NCBI GenBank assembly: GCA_036245525.1
Contig: BTPG01000006.1
Location: 72,745,526-72,809,525, forward strand
From: Semisulcospira habei
Lineage: Eukaryota; Mollusca; Gastropoda; Semisulcospiridae
Direction: 5' to 3'
DNA: 64,000 bases
Shown piece after piece: positions 1 to 10,504 of the stretch. Both the position numbers and the translations under genes were made by a program. Below the pieces are notes generated by a model. That model searched no databases and was not told where the DNA came from. It saw only the letters and a list, made by a program, of their open reading frames with translations. Numbering within the stretch: position 1 is the stretch's first letter; the number at the start of each line of letters is the position of its first letter.

Positions 1-315
1 TCCAGTAGTGCATTAGTCAAGTTCAAAAGCAGAAAAAACGGCAAAAGGATTCCATGTCACTACTAGGATACCTTTCCATGCAGTACAAGCTTTTAAGTGT
101 TACTCTGTATAAGTAATAGGAAAGATTAACAGGTTGCCAAAACGTTAACAAAATAACATATTACAACACACCCTAGAAAAAAACATCACAATGTTCTGTG
201 ACCACTAGCATGCATATTATATATGCTGTAAAGACCTTTATCACAGTGGGTGGTAATACAATGTATTCTGATTATAGAACACACAAAACAGAGACATCTT
301 ACTGCTCACATTTTG

Positions 316-543
316 TTAACCCTTTACATCATGATACTCTACTGCTTAAAATTAATTTGTGTTGGTGCCTGAGGCACCAATCTATTCTGACACCACCCCT
401 GAACTAAAATGGCCACCGTGAGATGGCCTTAGTTGTCGGCTCGGCGTTAAACCCAAATAACTAACTGAACTAAAATGGTTGATCTAGCTCTTAATCTGTA
501 AAACAAATTAAAAACAAATCAGCGTTAGGATGTAATGGGTTAA
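316..543. repeat. TTAA-flanked hairpin MITE, family M2, carrying a retroposon fragment
   Basis: A non-coding palindromic element bounded by TTAA on both sides. Its outer arms read like 'TTAACCCTTTACATC' and 'GATGTAATGGGTTAA', and its core is a small inner hairpin around 'ggtgcc..ggcacc' and 'attctgacaccaccc'. At least eight further copies lie in this window. TTAA duplication and CCC-type ends are typical of piggyBac-like transposons, so cut-and-paste mobilisation by such a transposase is inferred. No transposase is encoded. A short retroposon end interrupts this copy at 413-464. Confidence 0.75.
413..464 (+). repeat. 52-bp retroposon (SINE-type) 3' end with 14-bp target duplication
   Basis: A 52-bp segment containing 'GAGATGGCCTTAGTTG' and 'GGCGTTAAACCCAAATAA' interrupts the MITE. 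It is flanked by exact 14-bp direct repeats CTGAACTAAAATGG (399-412 and 465-478). A related segment lies at 31558-31612. Long target duplications and a conserved 3' end indicate LINE-mediated retroposition of a severely 5'-truncated copy. Confidence 0.75.
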
Positions 544-599
544 GTACTTCAAATGCATGCTGAAACACCTGTGATCTCTAGAACTACATCAGTACATGT

Positions 600-690
600 A
601 AATAATAATAATAATAATAATAAAGAGCATTTATATCGCGCTGAATCCCCAGGAGCAGTGGGCTCTAAGCGCGTTACAAAAAAATATATA
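600..690 (-). repeat. L2-type LINE/SINE 3' tail fragment
   Basis: An (AAT)n run is followed by a segment with 'tttatatcgcgctgaat' and 'ctaagcgcgttacaa'. Read on minus, this is the short GCGC-containing 3' end plus (ATT)n tail also seen next to recognisable L2-type LINE coding sequence at 6767 and near 48725. No coding part remains here. Confidence 0.6.
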
Positions 691-1021
691 TATGGAGAAT
701 CTCACTACCTTTAAAAAAGTCTAATCTATGCACTTCTAATCTACGCACGCACATACAACTAAAACACACATAACAAAACCATATGTATGCAGACCAAACC
801 AACATCACACACACGCACACACAATCTGTGGACATGTGCTGCAGTAGTTCTTTTGCATGCAACCAAAAATTTGAATCTAGATACAGGATGCTCAGCTCCA
901 TAAGTACGTCAAGTAGTAGTAGTAGTGACTAGTACATGGCTGTTTACCCTGTCTATGGGCCTTTAGGATCAGCACCAGTCTATGCCAATGACATAATTCT
1001 CAAAGGGTGGCATCTGCAAAA

Positions 1022-1206
1022 TTAACCCTTTTCATCCCAATAAACTACTGCTTGAAATTAATTTGACTGTGACAGTTGAAGGGTGGTGCCAGAATAGCTA
1101 TTCTGACACCACCCTTCAACCAATTGGTTGATCTATCTCCTAATCTGTAATGTAGCCTTCAAAGGACAGGAAGCAAATTTTTGTGCCTCAGAATGTAATG
1201 GGTTAA
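1022..1206. repeat. TTAA MITE, family M2, complete copy
   Basis: Intact 185-bp copy with a TTAA at each end. It has a long imperfect palindrome and a nested core hairpin, 'gggtggtgccagaatagc' opposite 'ctattctgacaccaccc'. It encodes nothing. Confidence 0.8.
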
Positions 1207-1419
1207 CTTATTACATACCGAGACTGATTTGTAAAAATGTTTTTGCTTATTGTCATATACGAAGGCTACATTACAAATTAGGAGATAGAGCAACCATTTC
1301 AGTTTAAGGGTGGTGCCTGAACAGCTTGGCGCTTCAGGCGGAAAGTTATTCTGGCACCACCCTTAGTATCATAGGCAAACCTATTTCAAGCAATTGTGTA
1401 CCAGGATGAAAAGGGTTAA
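1203..1419. repeat. TTAA MITE, family M2, abutting copy
   Basis: A second M2 copy in the opposite orientation, sharing the TTAA at 1203-1206 with its neighbour. This suggests insertion of one copy into the flanking target duplication of the other. The core hairpin carries extra bases, 'cagcttggcgcttcaggcgg'. Confidence 0.75.
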
Positions 1420-1947
1420 AAGCTGGCAAGCAGCCACACCAGAGAATACCCTATGAGCCCCCTACCTCCATCTGGGAGTAATTGTATCAATTGAAAGATT
1501 TCATTAAAATTAAATACACAATCACAAAATGTCATACACCTTTGACTTAAAACACCATTACGCGTAAATCTGAAGACAAATTTCAGCACCATTTGTGTTT
1601 GTTGTGCCTTGTCAACACACCTGATGAACTTCTACGGCAGTTTGAGCATGTCCGAGCATGTAGCGCCGCAAGTACACTAGTTTGTGTACACCGTTTGCGC
1701 ACCAATTTTAGCTCCATGTTACTTGCGCAGATAGCACCGAGTGGAGGTAAATTACTTAATATTATGTGGGCTAAACTGGACTCTCGTGTTTAATCAAACA
1801 ATACTTGTATGCAGTGTTTTGTAACCATCTGTTGCAGAAGGGTTTCTTTGAACAGTTATAAGGGTATAGGGCTTTTAACTTGAAGCAGAAGAAAATGCAG
1901 CATCTTACAAAAAGATACCTGTCTCCAGGGTTTAAAGGTTTTCTTTA
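1420..1947. other. Intergenic stretch, no gene seen
   Basis: Only short unrelated open frames. No splice-site-bounded conserved coding segment, RNA gene or repeat family shared with other parts of the window was recognised. Confidence 0.5.
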
Positions 1948-2037
1948 TTAACCCTTTGCGTGTCAGTAGTGGTCTTACAAGATGATTCATACAGGAATCA
2001 TCACGATTAAAACCACTACGAACATGCAAAGGGTTAA
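1948..2037. repeat. TTAA MITE, family M1
   Basis: 90-bp element bounded by TTAA, with outer arms 'CCCTTTGCGTGTCAGTAG' and its complement and a centre resembling 'gattcctgcaggaatc'. This is a second, shorter palindromic family, distinct from M2. Other copies lie near 31457, 53557, 53889, 54711 and 56623. The TTAA target and CCCTTTG ends match piggyBac-like non-autonomous elements. Confidence 0.75.
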
Positions 2038-2431
2038 ATGTGTACTGTATGTAAAACATTCTCTGCGCTCACCAGTACCCTATCAGTTGATACTGTTGGT
2101 ACCAATAAATAGTATGAAGGCAGCTCACCAAATTCAGATTGTCACATGATAAATTCCTCAACTGTTTCTTTCAAAATGACAGGTAAATGGGAAATAGGAA
2201 TCAGTAGGATTACTGAAGGCCTTGAGTAGCATCATGTACATTAAAATAAAACCCACAATAATAAATCATGAAATGATTTCTATAGTTTCCAATTTTCTTT
2301 CTCCAAACTTTACCTCACATATTAAGTGGTATTTGGTTTTTAGATTGTCCACATAAATTCTGTCCCAGCCACATTAAGAAAAATCAACAACACTGCTCTT
2401 AAACCGAAATCATAATTCAACTCTGATTATA

Positions 2432-2559
2432 TCATGGTGGGATTGAGGTTGCCATTTTGACTTGAGCATCCAGATTGGTCATCAGAGCATTCTTTGATGG
2501 CGATTTGAGACCATTAACAAGACTTGTTTCTGATGCTGATGATGTTTTCAGTAAAGGTG
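2432..2559 (-). CDS. Tentative terminal exon of the minus-strand coiled-coil gene
   Basis: On minus, an acceptor-like 'ggatttag' precedes a 41-codon open stretch rich in S, T, N and K that ends at a TGA (2434-2432). The peptide includes 'NALMTNLDAQVKM' and looks like a natural C-terminus, not random sequence. It begins in a phase needing one base from a preceding exon, so at least one exon between here and 3666 would still be missing. The assignment to the gene at 3666-4366 rests on strand, position and composition only. Confidence 0.35.
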
Positions 2560-2698
2560 CTAAATCCTTTCACAAATTTGTCTGTCCTTTGGGAAATCAA
2601 CTTTTTTATGTTGTATTTCCTGTCCAATAATTTGTTTTTCACAGAATACGAAATATGGGATTTTAGGAAACCCAGAGTTGGCGTTAACAATGATCTTA

Positions 2699-2799
2699 GT
2701 TAAAGGGTGGGGCCAGAATAGTTTGGTGTCCAGAGGCACTCCTAGTTGAACTTTCATGATTCATAAGCTGTTGTGGTGCAAGAGGGCTTGATGGGTTAA
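2699..2799. repeat. Decayed TTAA MITE, family M2
   Basis: TTAA-bounded 101-bp remnant keeping the core words 'gggtggggccagaatag' and a GGGTTAA end. The inner part has diverged or been deleted. Confidence 0.5.
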
Positions 2800-3665
2800 G
2801 TGCAACCGGTTTTCCTTACAGCCAAGAACTGTGCACCACTGCTGTATAAGACTTGTTGAGTCTGCCTCTGTGCCAGCAACATACACACACAGCCCACCGG
2901 CTAACCCTGGCATCCTGTTATTTGCCAAAATTGATCTTTTCCGAGCAGAGGCAGAATCTGCCTATTCCTATTCCACAAGCTGTATCTTAGCAACACTTTG
3001 CTGTCCAATCAACATCATCAGTATAGAGAAAGTATCTTCTTGACATTTGGTCTCCTTTAATGCTTTCTTTTCCTTTGAAGAATGTGTTAACAACTTTGCT
3101 ATCTCTGACAAAGAAACCATTTAAGAAACCTTTACACTAACTACAGCATGTTCTGTGAATATTTTATGCCATTATATAGGTGCGTTACCCAATTCTATAA
3201 ATCATCTCAAAGCACCATGACCTGAATTAACACAACATACACACTCATGTGAAACACATGTATTCACATTTGAAGACAAAACACATTTGTGTGGTGTGAT
3301 GGGTCAGCTCAGCTATTGATGTTTCCAAAATTTTGATTGCTTGTTTGAATTTTAAAAAGTGGCCTGAAACTGGTACCAAAGCAGAGGGGGGAGAAGAGCT
3401 GAAGTACCCAGAGAAAGAATCCCCTGGACACATTTTGTAAACTGCTCAAGATGCGTCAAAGTGGCTATACTGGAGATATTCAGGGCAGAATATGGCAACA
3501 GGCACCAAAAAAACCAGAAACTACGCAAAGTGAAATAAATCAATAAGCACATTAACATAGTAGGTCACTCTCTGCTACCATTCCAAGCATCCCTCAAGGT
3601 GAATACTTGCACAGAGCTACCAGGGAACCTCCTAAACTCAACAAAACTGCATGATCATCACTTAC
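2800..3665. other. Probable intron/intergenic sequence of the minus-strand gene
   Basis: No repeat family or convincing exon was recognised. If the exons at 3666-4366 and 2432-2559 belong together, this stretch is intronic and should hide at least one more exon. Confidence 0.35.
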
Positions 3666-3731
3666 TTGCTCATTGCTCAGGTTTCTGATTTCAGCTTGCA
3701 GTTCATGCAGCTTGTCCTTCATAGCAGCATT
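3666..3731 (-). CDS. Coiled-coil protein, third coding exon
   Basis: 66 nt on minus between acceptor 'tttcctcag' and donor 'gtaagtgatg', phase 0 at both ends. It encodes 22 residues, starting NAAMKDKLHELQ, in a clear heptad pattern (hydrophobic a/d positions with K and E between). It follows directly from the exon at 3923-3955. Family not recognised. Confidence 0.6.
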
Positions 3732-3922
3732 CTGAGGAAAGAAATTAAAGCTGTGTGTAGTCCTATAAATCTGATTTAGTTGGGAGAAAATGGCCGCACG
3801 AAAAGTTTCCACAACAAAAATCGATATTTTCTGAGCGAGCTTCGCGCTGGGAGGGTGTTGCTGCCGCAAGTCGCGATGGTGGGGACAGAATAACAACAGA
3901 CGAACCGGCCAGTAGGACTTAC

Positions 3923-3955
3923 CTGTGGCTCGCTTTTAATCTTCATTACCAGCAT
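3923..3955 (-). CDS. Coiled-coil protein, second coding exon
   Basis: 33-nt micro-exon on minus, 11 residues (MLVMKIKSEPQ), between acceptor 'tgattgcag' and donor 'gtaagtccta', phase 0 on both sides. It keeps the frame open between the neighbouring exons. Its small size is unusual, but both splice sites are strong. Confidence 0.55.
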
Positions 3956-4303
3956 CTGCAATCAAAGAAATGATCATTCTATAACAACTGGCAGCTTGTG
4001 AAACCTAAATGGGAATTTCGTAAGTTCTATCGCTAAGGCAACTGGCGACCAATCCAAAGGCCCTCGCAGAGACCTGTCGCACTCGCACTCCAAACAACCG
4101 TCTCTTACAAAATTCGCCTGCCTGCGCAGATAAAATACATACATACTGATGCAGACAAAGGATATTAGACACATCTTTGCATTTTACTTTCATTCACAAC
4201 CAAAAGGATACACTTCATTAACTTTAACATAAAAAAAGTTGATAATGGGCAAGTGATCGATAATGGGTGTAGTTGCGGACCGATAAACTTTCTCAGCGCT
4301 TAC

Positions 4304-4366
4304 CTGATGGCTCTGGATAGCCGTTTTTAATTTCGACTGGATGGCGTCCAGATCAGACCGAGACAT
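4304..4366 (-). CDS. Small coiled-coil protein, first coding exon
   Basis: Minus-strand exon with an ATG at 4366-4364 and a consensus donor 'cag|gtaagcgc' at 4303. It encodes 21 residues, starting MSRSDLDAIQSKLK. With the next two exons it gives 54 residues of mostly alpha-helical, coiled-coil-type sequence. I do not recognise the family; small adaptor or complex subunits look like this, but that is inference. The 5' UTR would extend toward about 4450-4530. The gene is head to head with nup50, so a shared promoter is likely. Confidence 0.6.
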
Positions 4367-4399
4367 CTTGTTCGTGCTCACTGTTCCTCCACGATCCAA

Positions 4400-5099
4400 A
4401 CACAGACGTTTTTCTTTCACCTGATTTGATGGATTATCCCAGTCGGCCTTTATGGAAAGGTTGTTGTTTTCGCTCGCAGAAAGTCTAAAAACATTGTTAT
4501 TCCTACACGTCCTTCCGCGCCTCTGATTATGGGAATCTACAATGATAAATGGTTTGTAAAGCCAGATTTAGCTTAAAATCAAGTCTAGTATAATGAACAT
4601 CTGCGTTTTTGTACCATGGGTTTCAGGTTGCACGAAAAAGTACTATAACCATATTCTGTTCATGGAACTATATTTTTCAGAATGCTGCATAACGGTACTA
4701 AGGTCCTGTCCCCACATCCGACGTGCCCGGATGCTTGCATTCTAAACTTTGGCGAGGGAACTTTTTCCTTCCGCGCTTCCTACGAAAAATACTCACATTA
4801 CATATTAATATATTGATTAGAACTTTAAGCTGTTAAAACCTAAACACATGAACATATATTTTAGGCATACTTTGCTGTTTATTATTTCACACAATATTTA
4901 AAAGTCCATTGTTGAACAGCGCATGGATTTACGTCACGTGGTCTTTCAATGGCGCCGTCCACAAGCTGACTTTAAGATTGTACTTTAATTTTGCTGTGCT
5001 GTACACTAAAACGAAGGTAATGAAGAACGAGACGGAGTGGCAGCTTTGTAGGTTATGAATCTTTTCAGAAAATTTAATTCACGAGGAGTTTATTCATAG
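4400..5099. promoter_or_regulatory. Probable bidirectional promoter and non-coding first exon of nup50
   Basis: This interval separates the minus-strand gene start (4366) from nup50. It is free of recognised repeats, which stands out in this window. It contains 'TTACGTCACGTGGTC' near 4930, which combines CRE-like and E-box motifs, and 'aatggcgccgtcc' just after. A good donor, 'catag|gtaact', follows at 5099. Because nup50 coding exon 1 is preceded by an acceptor, an upstream non-coding exon must exist; one ending at 5099 is the best candidate. No transcript evidence is available. Confidence 0.4.
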
Positions 5100-5974
5100 G
5101 TAACTTAGTTTGTTGAGTGGCTTTCTTTTGCCTGTTCACTGAACGACTTGCTTTTCGTTTGCACACATGCCGGTTATCTGGGCTTATGGCAGCAGTTCTT
5201 CGCAGCTTGCGTACACACTCATGGTTGCAAACAAAGATTTTCAGTTTTTGCGTTACCCGGAGCTGCTGTGCCTGCATTTTTCATGCCTTTGATCTGTTGA
5301 CTGAAGGTAGCACTAACAGTAACTTGAGTAATAACGGTAGGCTAGCTGCTGCACTAGTTACTGGATGGACTCGTGGAGCCATTAATTTATATTTGTTCTG
5401 TAATTAGTTCCTACTTGTCAGTTCCTGATTCATCACTTTGCAACAGCATCATACTGATAGTTGTAATTGTGCAGTAAACGGTATACATACATGACCTAGT
5501 CAAACAAGGTGCGGCAGTCAAATAGTCCCACCCCAAATCTGACCCTTACACTGGTCCATGTACACCCATCTTGTACAACTACAAGTAGTCATGCGACATC
5601 AGTTGGAAGCCAAACATTCTATTCAAACAAAGATTATATTTCAGGCCATTGTTTTTAGTTCTGCTGATAACTATTTACAACTAATACTATACAATTTTAG
5701 TTGAGCACAGGCAGTAATTCAGCAGTGTTTTTTTTACTTGGGTGGGGGGGGGGGGGGCAGCCATTAAACGTCATTATAATCACATTAACAGCTGTGTGCT
5801 AGCAGCCACAAGTACTGATACTGCGTACAGCACTGGTGGCCACATGCACAACTATAAGTGGGCTAAGCAGTAGTGTACATGTCATGTTTTGTGACATACT
5901 GTGATATGCTCTCTGTTACTGGCACTGCTGCAAAGGTTTTTTTGATTGTGAAATGCCTACTAACCTGTTTGCAG
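5100..5974 (+). other. nup50: Putative 5'-UTR intron of nup50
   Basis: Sequence between the candidate donor at 5100 and the acceptor 'ctgtttgcag' ending at 5974. It holds a poly-G run at 5744-5757 and no repeat shared with other regions. The open frames here (for example 5117-5407) lack any recognisable domain. Confidence 0.35.
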
Positions 5975-5976
5975 AC

Positions 5977-6045
5977 ATGCCAAAGCGAAACGCTGCTACA
6001 GAACTTAATGATCGCAACTGGGACCAAGAGGACGAAGCTGAAGAG
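5977..6045 (+). CDS. nup50: Nup50 coding exon 1 (importin-alpha-binding N-terminus)
   Basis: 23 codons beginning MPKRNAATELNDRNWDQEDE, directly after acceptor 'ctgtttgcag' and ending at donor 'gag|gtgaga', phase 0. The D-R-N-W-D-Q-E-D core is the hallmark N-terminal motif of Nup50 orthologues, which contacts importin alpha. The ATG two bases inside the exon is the only sensible start. Confidence 0.95.
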
Positions 6046-6766
6046 GTGAGACCCGTGTTGTTAGCACTATAACGCCACCACATTCCCCACCCTAAGCTGA
6101 CTGTCATAATGTATTTGTGGTACGTGAGTCATTGTCAGAAGTGCGCACATGCATGCGCAAGTTGTGAGTGCGCACTTAGAGTTAAAATTATTATAAGATA
6201 AGCGCATTATAAATACTGTAATTATTATTATTATGTTTTTGTTGTTTAAAAAAGCCTGCTTCCCTGGGCATTTTAGATTTCCCAAATCAGTATTGACAGT
6301 TAGTATTGTACATGTATAGGCAACGAGTCAGATTTAGGTAGTGTTTTGAGGCATGTTGCTGGCGAAGCTTGACAGTTGAAGTTAGTGTCCAAGACATGTT
6401 CATACTTCATTAATGTTGTAGTATACACATACAGCTAGCTATGTCAGTATGTGTTAAATAAAAAATAATGTTCCACACCAGATATATGCAAGATGTTCTT
6501 CGATATAAATTTATATTATATAACACACAAACTTCAGTTTGCTACTTATCCACATGTGACCTTGTGGTTTCGGTACTTATGTAACTTGCTAGGTAAATGA
6601 AAAAGTATTGATTTCTGATAACCTCTTTGTACAAAAATATAACTGGTCAGCAATTTATTTTTCTTAATTTTATTTTCTCTTGATACCGTGAGAGGATCGT
6701 ATAATAAGTTAATAACTAAGTCAGCACATTGTATCAGTTGTATGATTCAGTTCCTGTTAAATCTAC
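6046..6766 (+). other. Start of nup50 intron 1, little structure
   Basis: AT-rich intron sequence. A short L2-type 3' tail lies near 6195-6235 ('aagcgcattataaatac' followed by (ATT)n). Nothing else was recognised. Confidence 0.4.
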
Positions 6767-8393
6767 AATAATAATAATGAGTACTTGTATAGCACCTAAC
6801 CTCAGATTAGAGCTCTAGGCGCTTAACAAAAACTAATTGTACAAAAAATATCTAATTACAAAAACACAATTTACAAAAAGTACAAAAACAAAATACAACG
6901 CACTCTGTAAACAAGGTATAAAGTTACCATTCAAAAGTGCTATGCTTATGGACTCATACTCGCATTCACGTACACATGCACACACGCACACTACTTCTAA
7001 CATAGAGATGACTTTAACATGACAGGTGTGTGACAAAGTCATTTGTAGCAGACAGACTCTCTGGAATCCACGTATTTCAGTCTGCGTGGGAGGTCATTCC
7101 AAACAACTGGGCTCTGGTACCTGAATGACCTCTCACCGAACGACTTTGTTTTGACAAGAGGGATACGTAAAACTCGAGAGTCCGCAGCGGAGCGCAAATT
7201 CTATCTTGAGGGTGTATACAGCTGGAGAAGAGAGGCAAGGTAGTGTGGGCAGGAACAGGTAATACAACTGTGAGTCATGCATGAAATTTTGTACTGAATC
7301 CTAGCTGTTACAGGTAATCAGTGAAGAGCAGACAGATGCGGTGTGATATGATCTGATTTAGGGACTCTTAAAAATCAACCTAGCAGCTGAGTTTTGAATT
7401 TTCTGGAGTTTGCCAATCAGACACTGGGAACAGCCAGCCAAAAGAGCATTGCAATAGTCTAATTTAGACAAAACAAAAGTGCAGACAAGTACTTTAGTTG
7501 CTTCAGGCGTCAGTGAGATAGTGGCGGACTAAAGCAATACGTTGCAGTTCAGTATAGCCTGATCTGCAAACATTCACATGAAGGCGCATGGACAGGCTAC
7601 TATCAAGTGTGACACCCAGATTTTTTACATGGGGTACGGTGGCACCACAGATTTGTAATGACTGGGGGAGTGTCGGCGTCTTCGTCAACCTCGGGGAAGC
7701 AATGATCATGGCCTCCGTTTTTCCGTCATTCAACTGTAATTTGTTTGAAGTCATCCACATCATAGTCTCCGAGACACACTCCTGAAGGCTCTCGATTGTG
7801 TGCATAATCTAATCAGGTGCACATGAGTCATGGAGTTGAGTATCATCTGCAAATGCATGATGTGATATAGAGAAACGGTTAAAGACACTGGCCAGTGGCT
7901 GAACATACAGGGTAAAGAGGACTGGTCCAAGAACTGAACCTTGTGGGACGCCAAAGCGCACGGTGGTCTGTCAGATATGATCTAAACCACGATAAAGCAG
8001 TTTCATGAATGCCATACACAGAATAGAGACGTTTTAGCAAAATGTGGTCATTCGTATCACAAGCAGCAGATAGGTCTAACAGTGCAAGAACAGAGATACT
8101 TTGCCATCATCAAGAGCCTCGAGGAGGTCATTCAGAATTTTTTTAAGCGCAGTTTCAGTTGAATGACCTGCACGGTAAGCAGACTGATTGGGGCTAAGAA
8201 GATGATTCAGGCTCAGATGGTCGAGAAGTTGCAACAACACAATTTTCTCAACAATCTTAGAGAGAAAAGGGAGGTTTCAGACAGGGTGTAATTCTGTAGA
8301 TTGTTAGGGTCTAGAGAGGGCTTTTTTTTAGCCAAGGCTTAACAATGGCGGACTTGAAATCCGACGGAAAGAACACCAGACCGCAGGGACTCA
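6767..8393 (-). mobile_element. L2-type LINE, 5'-truncated and decayed
   Basis: Read on minus from about 8393 to the (ATT)n tail at 6767. The translated pieces follow the order of an L2/CR1-group reverse transcriptase: a fingers segment around 8150-8300 with 'QSAYRAGHSTETALKK', then '[17 protein letters not shown]' (8000-7890), then the catalytic 'HAFADDTQLH' (near 7850), then the thumb region 7805-7503 with 'NKLQLNDGKTEAM', then the C-terminal 'LHWLPVTARIQYKI' (near 7300) and 'VVWNDLPRRLK' (near 7090). Frameshifts and stops occur between the pieces. The endonuclease is absent. The 5' edge abuts the RTE element at 8394. Confidence 0.8.
7503..7805 (-). pseudogene. L2-type reverse transcriptase, thumb-region fragment
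   Basis: 100-codon open piece of the LINE above, starting just after the catalytic FADD segment. It contains 'KLQLNDGKTEAMII' and 'VKNLGVTLDSSLSM', motifs of the post-palm region of L2/CR1 reverse transcriptases. It is not a complete protein and is out of frame with the preceding catalytic segment. Confidence 0.75.
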
Positions 8394-8747
8394 TCCTTGC
8401 GCTGGGACCATATGGCGTTGAGGCATGACCCCTGGGTGGTGGATAGGGGGTCCCTCGCGAGAGGGGTGCACCGAATGAAATAAGGTGCCGTGAACCAACA
8501 TGGTCTAAGGGAAGGAGACCCCGACAGAAAACCCCTGGTCCTCCTAATAAGGGGGTTGGGCGTGGGGGTAGCTTCCCCACCCTGCAAATAAGGAAATAGC
8601 TACAGAAACGCTGACGAATAGACAAACAGCAATTCCTTTCCTGGAGGAGGAAGGTTCTTCTACTAGAAGATTTATGACATGTAATGAAGCCGGAAGTCTT
8701 CGGAATCCACAGGACCGAGCCGCCTCTCTCTATCCAGGGACACAATC

Positions 8748-8999
8748 ATGGGCACATGGAATGTCAAGACCATGTACCAGTGTGGCAAGGCCGCCCAGAT
8801 AATGGCGGAAATGCAAAAGTACCTTTCCCTGCTAGGTATCAGTGAAGCCAGGAGATGACTGTATTCAGGTCATGAAGAGGAGAATGCCCCCCATACAGAA
8901 GGTGTAGCACTCGTGCCGTCACCAGTGGCACAGAGAGCGCTGATGGGCTGGGAACCTCTGGGGTCAAGAATTATCACAGCAGCCTTTAGAACCAGGAAA
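8748..8999 (+). pseudogene. RTE endonuclease, N-terminal part (broken)
   Basis: Starts MGTWNVKTMYQCGKAAQI, the usual RTE endonuclease N-terminus. An in-frame TGA lies near 8856, where relatives continue. Homology resumes to 'AAFRTRKKIN', at which point the TTAA transposon is inserted. Confidence 0.75.
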
Positions 9000-9003
9000 A
9001 AGA

Positions 9004-9934
9004 TTAACCTTTTGATGACGGAACACGCATATGTGCTCGCCATGTAAAGCTCCGTTGCTGACGGGACGCACACATACGTGTGCTGGCCTTGTTTCCCACG
9101 GCCGACGAGGCGCACACATCTGTGCGCTGGATACCACTCACAAACCAGATAGGTGAGGCTAGCGCTGGCAGAATTGTATACAAACCAAGGGGAATCACAG
9201 CGCTGGACTGACAAACAGTTAGATCCCCTGCCCCCGCCTATCAGGCACCCAATCGCCAGCCCACAGAGAAATACGCAGGTATAGAACAAGACGATCATTT
9301 CCATCCTCTGGATACCAGTTTAACAGGCAATACCGGCAGTATGGTCTAATGGAAGCAACCTACTATAATATGTCAAGCACTCATTTCTGTACTTGTAGAG
9401 TGACTTTTCTTGTTTGTATGGGCTGAAACCAACGAATCAGAAGCTCTAAATCTAATACAAAACGTCCCCACATGCAAAAAAATGGCGAATTTTGGTGTAA
9501 AAACTTTTATAGTGTGAAGAAACTTTTCTGTTGTGCCTTTCTTTCTGGATTATTTACTGGTGACACACTAGAATATGTCTCTGGAATGCTAGGTGAGTTG
9601 TAATTTTCACACTCTGGCTAACTAATACACTAACAGCATGTTTTCAGAACCCAGTGCAAAACTGTTTTTGATTTTTGGCTTCTTACCCCATCTTCTTTAT
9701 GCACCTGTAAAATCTTAACATTACAAAATATTTTCTTCAGCATAGTGTCTACGAATTCACCTTGAATTGCTTTTTCCACTGATACCAAATATGTTGAGGT
9801 ATGATAAGATTTTTACAACAGATAAGGCCAATGAAATGTGTCAAAATTACTACGGTAGCAGGGAAGTGAGCCAAAGTAAGGCATACGCTCAGGGGGGAAA
9901 ATCTAGCTGGCAGACTACGGTGGCAAAAGGTTAA
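9004..9934. mobile_element. TTAA-flanked DNA transposon (piggyBac-like, non-autonomous)
   Basis: A 923-bp element (9008-9930) with inverted ends CCTTTTGA and CAAAAGG, flanked by TTAA at 9004-9007 and 9931-9934. It splits the RTE endonuclease frame exactly. With the element and one TTAA removed, the coding sequence continues without loss. Near the left end a word like 'acgcacacatacgtgtgct' recurs three times, as subterminal binding sites often do. No transposase frame was found. Confidence 0.85.
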
Positions 9935-10440
9935 ACTCAACATCATCCTGTGTTATGCGCCCATTAATGATAGTGACTTGGAAGAGAAACAAGAATTCTA
10001 CGACCGACTCCAGAGTGCTGTGGACAAATGTACGGAACGAGACATCACCATCATCATGGGTGATTTTAATGCCAAAATAGGGGAGGACAACACCGGATAT
10101 GAAGAGGTGATGGGGAGACATTAACTAGGGGAGATGAGTGAGAATGGGGAGAGGTTTGTAGACTTTTGTGCTCTAAACAGACTTGTCATTGGAGGCAGCA
10201 TCTTCCCACACAGAAGAATACACAAAGCAACTTGGGTCTCACCTGACCATACTACAGAGAACAAAATAGACCATATCTGCTTTAGCAAGAAATTTAGAAG
10301 ATCCCTTCTAGATGTTCGAGTGAAGAGGAGAGCAGATGTCGCCTCAGACCACCATCTGCTTACCTTAAGAATAAAGCTCAAGTTAAAGAAAAGCCACACA
10401 GAGACAACAAGAAGACAGTGCTATAATGTAGGCCTCCTGA
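9935..10440 (+). pseudogene. RTE endonuclease, C-terminal part
   Basis: Resumes with 'LNIILCYAPINDSDLEEK' and continues through 'ITIIMGDFNAKIGED' (metal-binding D and N), 'ATWVSPDHTTENKIDHIC' and 'ASDHHLL' (catalytic D-H). A stop follows 'GRH' near 10124, and a second reading piece opens at 10134. The linker toward the reverse transcriptase is present, but no plus-strand RT follows. Confidence 0.8.
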
Positions 10441-10504
10441 GAGACTGGAGTGAGAGAGTTCAAACTGGTGCTGTCCAACCGTTTTCAAGTGTTACTTACT
10501 TTAC

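Larger units (their letters stand above)
8394..10494 (+). mobile_element. RTE-type LINE, plus-strand 5' part (5' UTR and endonuclease)
   Basis: A 350-bp 5' UTR (8394-8747) matches the internally deleted derivative at 17610-18152 read on its minus strand. The apurinic-like endonuclease follows from an ATG at 8748: 'GTWNVKTMY' at the start, 'IMGDFNAKIGED' near 10055-10090 and 'ASDHHLLTLR' near 10340. These are catalytic motifs of the exonuclease-endonuclease-phosphatase fold. A premature TGA interrupts the frame near 8856, and a TTAA transposon splits it at 9008-9930. The plus-strand copy stops near 10494, where an inverted RTE copy begins. Confidence 0.8.

Noticed and set aside
8311..8745. 144-codon minus-strand frame
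   Set aside because: Antisense of the RTE 5' UTR and the edge of the L2 element; no protein similarity.
8870..9304. 144-codon minus-strand frame with a hydrophobic start
   Set aside because: Crosses the boundary of the TTAA transposon and the RTE endonuclease, so it is accidental.
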